From the NCBI GenBank assembly GCA_029972225.1, contig CP124756.1, forward strand, positions 1,470,001-1,534,000: a DNA stretch of 64,000 bases, read 5' to 3'. This DNA comes from Candidatus Thiothrix putei. GTDB lineage: Bacteria; Pseudomonadota; Gammaproteobacteria; Thiotrichales; Thiotrichaceae. The notes under the pieces were generated by a model. It was not told the origin of the DNA. It made no database searches and worked only from the letters and a program-made list of their open reading frames with translations. The position numbers and the translations under genes were made by a program. Positions 19,205 to 27,433 of the stretch are shown piece after piece. Each line of letters opens with the position of its first letter. Within the stretch, counting starts at the first letter, position 1.

Positions 19205-19990
19205 ATGCAAACCATTAGCACCGAACAGCCGTTTACTGAGTACGCCGTGCGTCAGGTCGAATTTTCCGCTATTCCCAAGTGGTTACGCCAAGGGGGGCAA
19301 GACATTGCGGCTAACCCTTGGTCTAGCCTGTTGTATGGCATTGTTTTCGCTCTGGTGGGGGTGGGCATGAGCCTGTTGTCTGCCAATAATCCCGGTTTTT
19401 TTATGGCAGAAGCGGCGGGGTTTATGTTGTGGGGGCCGTTCCTTGCGCTGGGTTTGTATGATTTAAGCTTGCGGCGTGAACACGGTGATCCGGTGAATTT
19501 TTTGAAATCGACGTTGGCGTTAAAACGTAACCCGGTTAATTTGATCCTGTACTCGGTGATGTTGGGGGTATTGGTATTGTTGTGGCTGCGGATGTCCTCC
19601 ATTGTGCTGGATATTTTTCTGCAAGATACGGCGGTAGCGGAGCAGCACAGTTACATTGGCTTTATGGCGGCATTGCTGGGGTCAAAAATGGGTTGGCTGT
19701 TCACGCTGTCGTTTATGTCGGTGGGGCTGTTGTTTGCGGTAGTGTCCTTCGTGACGGGCGTGGCGACGGTGCCAATGTTGCTGGAACGCAAGGTGAGTTT
19801 GGTGACGGCATTGAATACCAGCATTCGCGCTATTCTCATCAACTGGAAAGTGATGTTGGCGTGGGCGGCGACCATTGCGGTGATTATTAGCGCGGGCTTA
19901 TTGCCGTTTAGCCTTGGATTGATCATTGCGATGCCGCTGATTTCGTATGCCAGTTGGCACGCTTACCGCGATATGGTTGACACACAGTAA
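19205..19990 (+). CDS. DUF2189 inner-membrane protein
   Basis: A 261-residue membrane protein with about six hydrophobic segments after a short cytoplasmic N-terminus, and the loop LYDLSLRREHGDP that is typical of DUF2189 proteins. The function of the family is not known. Two ATGs are possible. AAGGAGG at 19187-19193 is 11 bases before ATG 19205 but only 2 bases before ATG 19196, so I prefer 19205. It follows brxL by 84 bases but looks like a separate housekeeping gene. Confidence 0.85.
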   Translation: MQTISTEQPFTEYAVRQVEFSAIPKWLRQGGQDIAANPWSSLLYGIVFALVGVGMSLLSANNPGFFMAEAAGFMLWGPFLALGLYDLSLRREHGDPVNFLKSTLALKRNPVNLILYSVMLGVLVLLWLRMSSIVLDIFLQDTAVAEQHSYIGFMAALLGSKMGWLFTLSFMSVGLLFAVVSFVTGVATVPMLLERKVSLVTALNTSIRAILINWKVMLAWAATIAVIISAGLLPFSLGLIIAMPLISYASWHAYRDMVDTQ

Positions 19991-20001
19991 ATGTGTGCAT
20001 T

Positions 20002-20032
20002 GAGCGTTATGCACACGGTGCGCGTAACGCTC
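20002..20032. terminator. stem-loop after the DUF2189 gene
   Basis: GAGCGTTA and TAACGCTC pair around a 15-base loop between the convergent DUF2189 and lipoprotein genes. There is no run of T, so factor-independent termination is uncertain. Confidence 0.4.
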
Positions 20033-20044
20033 TGGTAAGCTGGT

Positions 20045-20914
20045 TTATTCTTTTGCGCCAATAAATAAGAAGCCATCAGTACGGGTACTGTTTAATGCGG
20101 CGCTATAAAGTTGTTGGGTTGATGAGTCAAAATAAGCAACACCCGATACTTGCGTACCGTTATTGGTACAAATTTCATTGTTGAACGTGACTGTTACGTT
20201 ATACACATTGCCGCTACTGCGTGGGGTCGCCGTACCCGTGAATTTACACCCGGATGCAGCCGTGCCAATGATTTGACCGGTTGAGGAAATGTTAGTGATG
20301 GCACTTTCTGTACCTTCGGAGGTTGCCGCTTCCCCGGCGTAAGTGCCTGTCAGTGCTGATAGCGTGGGTGTTTTTGCGTAGTCAGCGTTATAGGTGCTGT
20401 CAAACGTGACCATGGAGTTCGGCATATCGGCATACGTAATTTTCCCACTGAGTGTGCTTTTGGCGGTGTACGTACCTTGTAGAGAGGAAATATCGTATAG
20501 CATGTCTTCGGTGATATTGAAATCCCGGCCATTGCTGGAGGTGATAGTGCCCGCATTGCTAGTGGCATTGCCTTGAATCACCCCACCGATCGCGTTACTG
20601 TTACCCGGAATGGAGTATAAAAACCAATAGTCGCCATTGTCGAGTACGATCCCGGTAACGTCTTGGCTCATATTGGTAGTGCCTTGCCAAAGCCCTTCCG
20701 GTGAACTGGTGGAGGTCGTACCCCCTGAGGTACTCCCACCTGACGTGCTGCCTCCTGAGGTACTCCCGCCTGAGGTGCTTCCCCCTGAGGTACTCCCGCT
20801 GGTGGTACTACTTCCTAAACTTGCGCCTGTTCCACCACCGCAGCCGGATAATCCTGCAATCAACCAAAAGGCGAGGGTAAGATTGCTAACGTTTACAGAT
20901 GATATTTTTTTCAT
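20045..20914 (-). CDS. secreted lipoprotein with a GGSTS-repeat linker, unknown function
   Basis: A 289-residue protein starting MKKISSV with a signal peptide ending in the lipobox LSGC (Cys25). A longer upstream frame exists, but this start gives a proper lipoprotein signal. After the cysteine comes a flexible linker of Gly-Gly-Ser-Thr-Ser units encoded by a 15-base repeat (20720-20814), then a roughly 200-residue Ser/Thr/Gly-rich beta-type domain with two cysteines (GCKFTGTATP, NNEICTNN) that could form a disulfide. It should be tethered to the outer or inner membrane. I do not recognise the domain. Confidence 0.75.
   Translation of the reverse strand: MKKISSVNVSNLTLAFWLIAGLSGCGGGTGASLGSSTTSGSTSGGSTSGGSTSGGSTSGGSTSGGTTSTSSPEGLWQGTTNMSQDVTGIVLDNGDYWFLYSIPGNSNAIGGVIQGNATSNAGTITSSNGRDFNITEDMLYDISSLQGTYTAKSTLSGKITYADMPNSMVTFDSTYNADYAKTPTLSALTGTYAGEAATSEGTESAITNISSTGQIIGTAASGCKFTGTATPRSSGNVYNVTVTFNNEICTNNGTQVSGVAYFDSSTQQLYSAALNSTRTDGFLFIGAKE
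20720..20814 (-). repeat. 15-base tandem repeat encoding GGSTS
   Basis: About six 15-base units, of the kind CCTGAGGTACTCCCG on the plus strand, vary at third positions and code for GGSTS/GGTTS in the lipoprotein linker. The number of units can change without a frameshift. Confidence 0.85.
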
Positions 20915-21049
20915 AATAGTGATTGGCTTAATTGGAAAGTTAAACGGGTTATGGTTTTTTCTTGTTTTGTGTAAATTATAGTTAGTAGTGCGACGCGATA
21001 AGGAAAATGTCCGATAAGTGGTTTTAGGCAATCGTAAATAGGTTAACCC

Positions 21050-23734
21050 ATGTCAGCCCCAACACCTTGGCACAATCAACAGCCCGACGTGGCACTCGCC
21101 AAATTAGAAAGCAGCAGCAACGGTCTTGATGAAGCGACTGCTCAACAACGTCATCATACTTATGGTGCTAACCGTTTGCCTGCGCCACCTTCGCGCAGTG
21201 TCGTGCTGCGGTTTCTGCTGCAATTTCACAATATCCTGATTTACGTATTGCTGGGTGCGGCTGTTGTGACCGCATTGTTGGGACATTGGGTCGATACTGG
21301 CGTGATCCTTGCGGTGGTATTTGCCAATGCCATTATCGGTTTTCTGCAAGAGGGTAAGGCAGAAAAGGCGATGGATGCGATTCGTGAGATGCTCGCTCCC
21401 CATGCGTCGGTCTTGCGGGCAGGCAAGCGCCAGACCGTAGCGGGTGATAGGTTAGTTCCCGGCGACATTGTACTGCTAGAGGCTGGTGATAAAGTGCCAG
21501 CCGATTTGCGTTTATTGCAGGTACACGGTTTGCAAGTGCAAGAAGCACTGCTGACCGGCGAATCGCTGCCCGTTGAAAAGCAGGTAGCGGTAGTCGCAGC
21601 CGCAGCAGCCCTCGGCGACCGTACTAATATGGCATTCAGCGGTACGTCAGTGACCAGTGGGCAAGCACGTGGTGTGGTGGTGGCGATTGGTGCTAATACC
21701 GAAATTGGGCGCATCAGCGGGTTACTGTCCGGTGTTGAAACCTTGACGACCCCGTTGGTCGAACAGATGGGGGTGTTTGCGAAATGGCTGACGCTCTTCA
21801 TCCTCACGGTGGCGGCCTTGATTTTTGCCTTTGGCTATTTTGTGCAGCATCAAGATTTCAGTGAGCTGTTCATGGCTGTCGTGGGTTTATCAGTGGCGGC
21901 GATTCCTGAAGGGTTGCCCGCCGTATTGACCATTACCTTGGCGGTGGGGGTGCAAGCCATGGCGTCGCGCCATGCGATTGTACGCCGCTTGCCTGCGATT
22001 GAGACTATCGGTGCAGTGTCGGTGATTTGTTCTGATAAAACAGGTACATTGACCCGCAATGAAATGATGGTTACTAGGGTGATGACGGCGGATGCTGCCT
22101 TGCAAGTGGTAGGAGAGGGGTATGCGCCACAAGGAACCTTCAGTCATCGTGGTCAGCCGTTTGATCCCGCCGAGCTACCCGTTTTATCCGAATTAGGCTT
22201 GGTCGCCTCGCTGTGTAACGATGCGGAACTCAAGCATCAGGATGCCCTTTGGCTGGTAGAGGGTGACCCGATGGAAGGGGCATTACTGGCTTTTGCTGCC
22301 AAGACTGGGCTGGATGTCACGCAAATACGGCGTGAATGGACGCGCACCGATATGATTCCCTTCGATTCCCGGCACAAGTTCATGGCAACCTTGCACCATG
22401 ACCATGCGCAACACGCCTGCATTCTGGTGAAAGGCGCACCGGAAAGCGTGATCGGTATGTGTCAATACCAAGTCGTTGGGGGCAAGTTACAAGCGCTGGA
22501 GGCGGCTGTGTGGCAACAGCAGGCGGAAACGATTGCGGCACAGGGGCAGCGGGTGCTGGCACTGGCAAGCCGTCGTGTGCCACCACACCATACAGTGCTG
22601 GAATACGCCGATGTACAAGGCACGCTCACCTTGCTGGGGCTGGTGGGTTTGATTGACCCGCCGCGTGCGGAAGCAGTCAGTGCTGTGGCTGAATGTCACC
22701 GGGCGGGTATTCAGGTGAAAATGATTACCGGCGACCACGCAGCCACCGCTGCGGCCATCGGTAAACAGATTGGTTTGCAGCATACCGACAAGGTACTGAC
22801 AGGTGTAGAGCTTGATTTACTGGATGATGCCGATTTAGCCGCCGTCGTGTTGAATACCGACATTTTTGCCCGCACCTCGCCTGAACATAAATTACGCTTG
22901 GTCATGGCTTTGCAAGCACACGGCATGACGGTTGCCATGACTGGTGATGGGGTAAACGATGCGCCCGCACTGAAACGTGCCGATGCCGGGATCGCGATGG
23001 GGCAAAAAGGCAGTGAGGCTGCCAAGGAAGCGGCTGAATTGGTGTTGGCAGATGATAATTTTGCCTCAATTGTGGCAGCCGTGCGTGAAGGCCGCACAGT
23101 GTATGACAATATCAAAAAGGTCATCAGTTGGACGTTGCCAACCAGTACAGGTGAAGCCGCTGTTATTGTGTTGGCATTATTGTTGGGGATGTTATTGCCG
23201 ATTACGCCGCTGCAAATTCTCTGGGTCAATATGATTACGGCGGCTACCCTAGGGTTGGCATTGGCGTTTGAACCGACCGAGGCGCATACCATGCAGTACC
23301 CGCCCCGCCCGCGTGCTCAGCCATTACTGAGTGGTGGGTTGTTATGGCATATCGTGTTGGTGACGACGCTGTTTTTGTGTGGCGTGTTTGGTATTTATGC
23401 TTATGCGCTTGATCAAGGTTATTCGCTGGCGTTGGCGCGTACTTTGGTGATGAATACCTTGGTGGTCATGGAAATCTTTCACCTGTTTTTTATTCGCAAT
23501 ATGTACGGCACGTCTCTGACATGGCAGTCGGTAAGGGGTACGAAAATGGTGTGGCTGGCAGTGATCGTGGTGACGGTGGCGCAATTTGCCATTACCTATT
23601 TGCCGCCCTTACAAGCCGTATTTGCTACCGAAGCGATAGCATTAGGTGATGGTTTATTGATTGTTGGCATCGGCGTGGCGTTGTTTGTTTTGGTGGAGTT
23701 GGAGAAGCAGATGCGTCTGCGTCTGAGTCGATAA
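21050..23734 (+). CDS. P-type (P2-like) cation-transporting ATPase
   Basis: An 894-residue P-type ATPase. In order: the N-terminal cation-ATPase domain (WHNQQPDVALAKLE), the actuator motif LLTGESLPVEKQ, the ion-site helix AIPEGLPAVLTITLAVG with the PEGLP motif of P2A pumps, the phosphorylation site CSDKTGTLTRNE (Asp329), the nucleotide-binding domain with KGAPESVIGMCQ, the hinge TGDGVNDAPALKRADAGIAMG, and a C-terminal set of membrane helices. The PEGLP and DKTGTLT context point to calcium or a similar cation; the substrate cannot be fixed by sequence reading alone. Its last codons run into a remnant of a UPF0175 gene on the other strand. Confidence 0.93.
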   Translation: MSAPTPWHNQQPDVALAKLESSSNGLDEATAQQRHHTYGANRLPAPPSRSVVLRFLLQFHNILIYVLLGAAVVTALLGHWVDTGVILAVVFANAIIGFLQEGKAEKAMDAIREMLAPHASVLRAGKRQTVAGDRLVPGDIVLLEAGDKVPADLRLLQVHGLQVQEALLTGESLPVEKQVAVVAAAAALGDRTNMAFSGTSVTSGQARGVVVAIGANTEIGRISGLLSGVETLTTPLVEQMGVFAKWLTLFILTVAALIFAFGYFVQHQDFSELFMAVVGLSVAAIPEGLPAVLTITLAVGVQAMASRHAIVRRLPAIETIGAVSVICSDKTGTLTRNEMMVTRVMTADAALQVVGEGYAPQGTFSHRGQPFDPAELPVLSELGLVASLCNDAELKHQDALWLVEGDPMEGALLAFAAKTGLDVTQIRREWTRTDMIPFDSRHKFMATLHHDHAQHACILVKGAPESVIGMCQYQVVGGKLQALEAAVWQQQAETIAAQGQRVLALASRRVPPHHTVLEYADVQGTLTLLGLVGLIDPPRAEAVSAVAECHRAGIQVKMITGDHAATAAAIGKQIGLQHTDKVLTGVELDLLDDADLAAVVLNTDIFARTSPEHKLRLVMALQAHGMTVAMTGDGVNDAPALKRADAGIAMGQKGSEAAKEAAELVLADDNFASIVAAVREGRTVYDNIKKVISWTLPTSTGEAAVIVLALLLGMLLPITPLQILWVNMITAATLGLALAFEPTEAHTMQYPPRPRAQPLLSGGLLWHIVLVTTLFLCGVFGIYAYALDQGYSLALARTLVMNTLVVMEIFHLFFIRNMYGTSLTWQSVRGTKMVWLAVIVVTVAQFAITYLPPLQAVFATEAIALGDGLLIVGIGVALFVLVELEKQMRLRLSR

Positions 23735-23768
23735 GGTATTGATCGGGAATGTCTAACGTGATTTGCAT
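23726..23768 (-). pseudogene. 5-prime remnant of a UPF0175 gene
   Basis: Read leftward from 23768 this gives MQITLDIPDQYLIDS, matching the start of the intact UPF0175 gene at 26544-26798 (MQITLDIPEQYLIDQ) both in protein and closely in DNA. Homology ends after about 14 codons, inside the tail of the P-type ATPase gene. It looks like the scar of a duplicated or moved toxin-antitoxin pair. Confidence 0.6.
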
Positions 23769-23853
23769 GGTGTGTTCCAGCATGAAGCGATTAGGTAAGC
23801 GTAGCATGTTCGCCCCAAAGCGTTTCAGGGTGTGAACAAAAGTGCGGTAAACC

Positions 23854-24771
23854 TCATGCCGCCTCAGCGGTGTTTCGCCAATAATGCTTCCATTGCTGGT
23901 TTCCCCGCATGACCCTCAACGCCAACATATCCGCCGCATTATCACTTTTCCACCATGCCCCCGATTTTTTTAAGCGTTGCTGGATGATGTAACGGTGTGC
24001 ACTTTCTATTTCGCCCGACCCCACGGGCAATCCGAGGGATTTTGCTGTCGGGTAATCCAGTTGCTCAATGCGGTTGCTCAGGTAACGGTGACAAGCTCGT
24101 ACTGGGGCGTTACTGTCTTCTACCGTTTCTGCTTCGAGGAAAGGTTTCAGTGTGTCGATGACCGCTTGAGCTTGACCATCCTGTAGGGCTTTTTTCTGTT
24201 TGGCAAACCATTTATCCTTGTCCTTGAGGCATGAACAGCTTGCGGATGCTGCTGATAGGTATTCACAAACATGATAAAAATCAATCAGGTAATGTCCTTG
24301 TGTGCCAAATTGTTCATCCACTTGACGGTTGATCCAGCTTGCCCCATCACCCACCGCATGGAGGAACGTGCTTTTTCCAAATCCAGCACGGCAGGCGGTG
24401 TCGAATAAGATTTTTCCAGCATCTTCTACCGTGCCACCGAATATTGCGCCAAACGTTGGCGTAGCACTGCCTTTGGCGTGGGCAAGACACAGGCGGGCTT
24501 CTTTCCAGCTTTCCTTTTTGCCTTTGCGCTTGTCGGGGGCTGTTTCGTCAATCTCGACGATGGGGATCATGCTGCCGTCCATTTCGGCAATGACATAGGC
24601 TTTTCCCAACGTGCTTGGATAGTCTTTTATCAACACTTGGGATTCATGGATGCGTTTGGCGTGACCTTCGGTGATGTGTCGGATGCTGCTGGATGCCAGC
24701 CGTATCCCGTAATGTTCTTCTAATTTATCAGGCACTTGAGCAAATGAACAGTCCGCCCCAAAGTCCGTCAC
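23854..24771 (-). CDS. ISKra4 family transposase, catalytic frame (ORF B)
   Basis: A frame of 305 codons from its first ATG, open further upstream to the slippery A run near 24910. It carries ISKra4 hallmarks: AVTDFGADCSF, AYVIAEMDGSMIPIVE (first Asp), FLHAVGDGASWINRQV (second Asp), YHVCEYLSAAS, and the C-terminal GLPVGSGEIESAHRYIIQQRLKKSGAWW block with the last acidic residue. It is probably made as a fusion with ORF A by -1 frameshifting. The alternative is that a single-base change has inactivated it. Confidence 0.88.
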   Translation of the reverse strand: MTDFGADCSFAQVPDKLEEHYGIRLASSSIRHITEGHAKRIHESQVLIKDYPSTLGKAYVIAEMDGSMIPIVEIDETAPDKRKGKKESWKEARLCLAHAKGSATPTFGAIFGGTVEDAGKILFDTACRAGFGKSTFLHAVGDGASWINRQVDEQFGTQGHYLIDFYHVCEYLSAASASCSCLKDKDKWFAKQKKALQDGQAQAVIDTLKPFLEAETVEDSNAPVRACHRYLSNRIEQLDYPTAKSLGLPVGSGEIESAHRYIIQQRLKKSGAWWKSDNAADMLALRVMRGNQQWKHYWRNTAEAA

Positions 24772-24869
24772 CGCCCGTTGCAGCGGGAGCGAACAGCCTC
24801 GGCAAACAACCTCGGCACTCTGGCTAAAGGGGCGGACACGCTTGCCGGGAATCCGGTAGACCGGTTCGC

Positions 24870-25178
24870 TTATGTGGATTTTTCCGTAGGTCGTGTGCCA
24901 ATGACAGTTTTTTTTCCACTCTTTACATACTTCCCAATGCCTTCTTCACAGGCTGGGGCTGTGCATTTTTCTACACGTTTGTTTGCCCATGCAGTGATCG
25001 CATCATTTCCCATTTGGCGCAGTTCTTCTATCACCCGCTGTTCGGCGTCTGCTGCTTTGATAATGTCATCACCGGCATTTTCAACCACCTCGATTAGCCC
25101 TTCCATCCGAGCTTTTAATGCGGGGTTGCGGTTCAAGGCTTCTAAAAGTTTTTGGTCGCGGGAGCTAACTGTCAACAT
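24870..25178 (-). CDS. ISKra4 transposase, N-terminal frame (ORF A)
   Basis: A 102-codon frame starting MLTVSSRDQKLLEALNR, chosen because AAAGGAC precedes it; a longer in-frame start exists further up inside the inverted repeat. It encodes the helical N-terminal part of the transposase and ends shortly after a GGA-AAA-AAA-ACT stretch (run of eight A, plus-strand T at 24908-24915). A -1 shift on that run passes translation into the downstream frame, giving GKK-NCHWHTTYGKIHISEPVYR and continuing to the catalytic domain. Alone this ORF lacks catalytic residues. Confidence 0.75.
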   Translation of the reverse strand: MLTVSSRDQKLLEALNRNPALKARMEGLIEVVENAGDDIIKAADAEQRVIEELRQMGNDAITAWANKRVEKCTAPACEEGIGKYVKSGKKTVIGTRPTEKST

Positions 25179-25328
25179 GGGAAAGTCCTTTTTCTCTGGT
25201 TTTAGGGGATGCCATCTTAGTCTACAGGACACCGCACTTTTGTTCACACCCAGCGTTTCAATCGGGATGGCGACGATTTGCCAGCCGTGCTATGTTCAGC
25301 ATAATGATGGTTGCAGCAAAGGATAGTC

Positions 25329-25748
25329 ATGCCCCGCTTGGATATTTACCACGAAACGGTCAAACATGCCTTGGTCAAGGATGGCTGGACGATCACGCAT
25401 GACCCATACAAACTGACCATTGGCAAAAAACGCCTGTTTGCTGATCTTGGCGCGGAAATGCTCCTCAGTGCAGAAAAAGGTACGCGCCGGATTGTGGTTG
25501 AAATCAAGAGCTTTACGGGTGTATCCGATGTTAACGATTTGGAACAGGCTATTGGTCAATACGTCCTGTACAAACAAATCATGCTGCAAACCGAGCCTGA
25601 TCGGGAATTGTTTCTGGCTGTTACCACAAAAGTAGCGAATACCATTTTCTCTGTTGAAATCGGTCAGATATTACTAGATGGCAATATTGTTAAGGTTCTG
25701 GTGTTTGATCCTGAAAACGAGGTCATTACGCAATGGCTACCGAATTGA
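25329..25748 (+). CDS. xisH: XisH family protein
   Basis: A 139-residue XisH protein starting MPRLDIYHETVKHAL. It has the family core KLTIGKKRLFADLGAEMLLSAE, IVVEIKSFTG, and the tail IVKVLVFDPENEVITQWLPN. The D-(x)n-E-I-K arrangement fits a PD-(D/E)XK nuclease-like fold. XisH was named in cyanobacteria for control of fdxN-element excision, but the pair is widespread in organisms without that element, so the true role here is open. The start 25329 is preferred over 25311 because it matches the family N-terminus. It overlaps xisI by 16 bases. Confidence 0.93.
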   Translation: MPRLDIYHETVKHALVKDGWTITHDPYKLTIGKKRLFADLGAEMLLSAEKGTRRIVVEIKSFTGVSDVNDLEQAIGQYVLYKQIMLQTEPDRELFLAVTTKVANTIFSVEIGQILLDGNIVKVLVFDPENEVITQWLPN

Positions 25749-26071
25749 ATTACCCTGAAATCATCAAGAAAATCCTGCTGGAATACCTCAAGTACGATTC
25801 CGCAGATGATGTCATCAAATCCAGTGTTAGTTTTGATGATGAGCACGGCAATTACGTTTTATTGCAAGCGGGTTGGCGTGGGGATGACTATTTGCAAGGT
25901 GCGGTTATTCATGTCCAGTTGATTGATAGCAAGGTTTGGGTTCAGTACGACGGCACAGAATATGGGGTTGCCAATGAGTTGGTGGATGCGGGAATCCCTA
26001 CTGCGGATATTGTTTTAGGATTCAGGCATCCTTCTGTAAGGCAATACACAGGATTTGCTGTGGTGGTCTAG
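25733..26071 (+). CDS. xisI: XisI family protein
   Basis: A 112-residue XisI protein. The motifs are LLQAGWRGDDYLQGAVIHVQLIDSKVWVQ, DGTEYGVANELVDAGIP and DIVLGFRHPSVRQYTGFAVVV. It starts inside the 3-prime end of xisH, so the two are translationally coupled and probably form a complex. It converges on the PIN gene of the UPF0175 pair with a 4-base overlap of stops. A second XisI with the same motif order is at 56552-56911. Confidence 0.93.
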   Translation: MATELNYPEIIKKILLEYLKYDSADDVIKSSVSFDDEHGNYVLLQAGWRGDDYLQGAVIHVQLIDSKVWVQYDGTEYGVANELVDAGIPTADIVLGFRHPSVRQYTGFAVVV

Positions 26072-26544
26072 TCTTCGCCCGCTAACTCCAACGCATGTTT
26101 CACTACCCGATCACTCAAATACACACCGGAAAGCTGGATAGCTGCAACGTGTGGCTTGATGGCTGGAATCAAGCCCCTTTCTTTTGCGCGTAGCAAAATA
26201 CCAACGCTGCCAATAGTGCTTATCCCGTTCAGATTGGCAACTTTCTTTGCACGTTGATCATCGACCAGAAATCTATCGGCGTGTAAGTAGCGGTAAAGTG
26301 CCATTGCGTGCAGTTCGCCACGTCCCAACCCATTGATCGAAAAGATATAAGACGAAAGATCAATGTCGATGGTTTTATCGGCGAGGTATGCAGCCAAACG
26401 GCTGGCATGTGGTTTACCGGGAAATGTGCATTCCTCAAACACAGGGAGTGGAACACGGATTTCCTGAAAAAGCACGTCCAATAAGTGCAACATATCGCAT
26501 TCAGCGAGCGCGACCAGCGCGGATGAGTCGGCAATAATCAGCAT
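26068..26544 (-). CDS. DUF3368 PIN-like toxin candidate
   Basis: A 158-residue protein starting MLIIADSSALVALAE. PIN-type acidic residues are visible in IIADSSAL, LPVFEECTF, GRGELHAMAL and FLVDDQRAKKVA. The last motif, with the leucine-rich ISTIGSVGILLRAKERGLI stretch, is typical of DUF3368 proteins, which pair with UPF0175 proteins. The start overlaps the UPF0175 stop by one base (TGATG). The expected activity is RNA cleavage held in check by the partner. The upstream in-frame extension would overlap most of the partner gene end and is less likely. Confidence 0.88.
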   Translation of the reverse strand: MLIIADSSALVALAECDMLHLLDVLFQEIRVPLPVFEECTFPGKPHASRLAAYLADKTIDIDLSSYIFSINGLGRGELHAMALYRYLHADRFLVDDQRAKKVANLNGISTIGSVGILLRAKERGLIPAIKPHVAAIQLSGVYLSDRVVKHALELAGED

Positions 26545-26798
26545 CAGGCAATTTTCCGCAAGTCTTCGAGTTCTGCATCCAGTTCTTCCGGTGAGAAATC
26601 CACCAGTGGAATATTGCGTTTCTGGCATTCAGCGATGAAGGTAAAACGATCAACCCCCGCAAACTCGGATGCAGCACCAGCGGACATGCTGCCTGACTGG
26701 AACATGACTAGCGCGGCATACAACTTGATGCGCTTGCCGAACTCAATAGGAGACTGGTCGATCAAGTATTGTTCAGGTATATCTAACGTTATTTGCAT
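26544..26798 (-). CDS. UPF0175 family protein, antitoxin candidate
   Basis: An 84-residue protein: MQITLDIPEQYLID, then LYAALVMFQSGSMSAGAASEFAGVDRFTFIAECQKRNIPLVDF. The helix-turn-helix-like GAASEFAGVDRFTF segment and the C-terminal acidic tail are standard for UPF0175, which usually precedes a DUF3368 PIN-type gene as here. It probably binds DNA and neutralises the partner toxin. Promoter and operator should lie in the short AT-rich spacer 26799-26830. Confidence 0.9.
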   Translation of the reverse strand: MQITLDIPEQYLIDQSPIEFGKRIKLYAALVMFQSGSMSAGAASEFAGVDRFTFIAECQKRNIPLVDFSPEELDAELEDLRKIA

Positions 26799-26830
26799 AC
26801 TAGCGCACCTTGTTTAATTTAAATATTCGG

Positions 26831-27337
26831 CTACCAATCATTATCCTCTATGTTTTGTACCGCATCAGATATTTCTCTTGATGAATAGTTAGCCATTAAT
26901 GATGTTAAATAAGCATCTAAAACGGTGTCTCTATCATAACCTTGTTCAATTTTTCTTTTTATATCTGATTTTGTTTCTTCATAAATTTGTCTGGCATATT
27001 CCTCTTGTGGTGTCGGTATTCCTTCCATTTCTCTTAGCTTTTTTAGAGTTTTGTTACTCTTAAATTGACTTGGCTCATTTGGGCCGTAGATATAAATATT
27101 GTCAAAGTCTATGCCAGAAATTCTTTTGGATAGCCGATCAATTAGATCTCCTACTGTGGCATCTTCTTTCTGAAGTTTTCCAAACGAAATCCAACGACAG
27201 ACTTTATCTGATCTGACTCGTCGACCATTGTTTTCAAATCGTATGTCTGTTCCGTAAGGTAACTCTTGTCGTGTTACGATTTCTTGAATGATGTCTTGCA
27301 ACATACGGGGCTGAGAGCGAGGACGTGTTTTAAGCAT
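26831..27337 (-). CDS. hypothetical protein
   Basis: A 168-residue soluble protein (157 from the second ATG, MLQDIIQEIV, at 27304). It is rich in charged residues, with no signal peptide and no membrane segment. The segments WISFGKLQKEDATVGDLIDRL and FDNIYIYGPNEPSQF stand out. The C-terminal half looks helical. The gene is clearly more AT-rich than its neighbours, suggesting acquisition with the adjacent xisHI and toxin-antitoxin genes. I do not recognise a family. Confidence 0.6.
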   Translation of the reverse strand: MLKTRPRSQPRMLQDIIQEIVTRQELPYGTDIRFENNGRRVRSDKVCRWISFGKLQKEDATVGDLIDRLSKRISGIDFDNIYIYGPNEPSQFKSNKTLKKLREMEGIPTPQEEYARQIYEETKSDIKRKIEQGYDRDTVLDAYLTSLMANYSSREISDAVQNIEDNDW

Positions 27338-27346
27338 ATTTTAGAA

Positions 27347-27390
27347 CCCACCGTTTAAAATAAAGTATGGCACTTATTTTAAACGGTGGG
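27347..27390. repeat. perfect 17-base inverted repeat between valS and the hypothetical gene
   Basis: CCCACCGTTTAAAATAA (27347-27363) and its exact complement (27374-27390) flank a 10-base loop AGTATGGCAC. No T run follows on either side, so it is not a classical terminator. It lies just upstream of the hypothetical gene and downstream of valS, and could be an operator, a boundary scar, or a structured 3-prime end. Confidence 0.8.
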
Positions 27391-27433
27391 GTAATAATGT
27401 CAATAGTTGTAGTTATGCCTAGCAAAAATAAAC

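Larger units (their letters stand above)
23828..25251 (-). mobile_element. ISKra4-family insertion sequence, complete
   Basis: A 1424-base element bounded by a perfect 21-base inverted repeat (GGGTGTGAACAAAAGTGCGGT at 23828-23848, complement at 25231-25251). It is flanked by a 9-base target duplication AGCGTTTCA at 23819-23827 and 25252-25260. It carries a transposase in two overlapping frames read leftward. The intact ends and duplication show a simple, fairly recent insertion into the spacer between the UPF0175 remnant and xisH. Confidence 0.94.

Noticed and set aside
20720..20814. Regular 15-base repeats that could suggest a small CRISPR array
   Set aside because: The units are contiguous with no spacers, and they encode the GGSTS linker of a lipoprotein.
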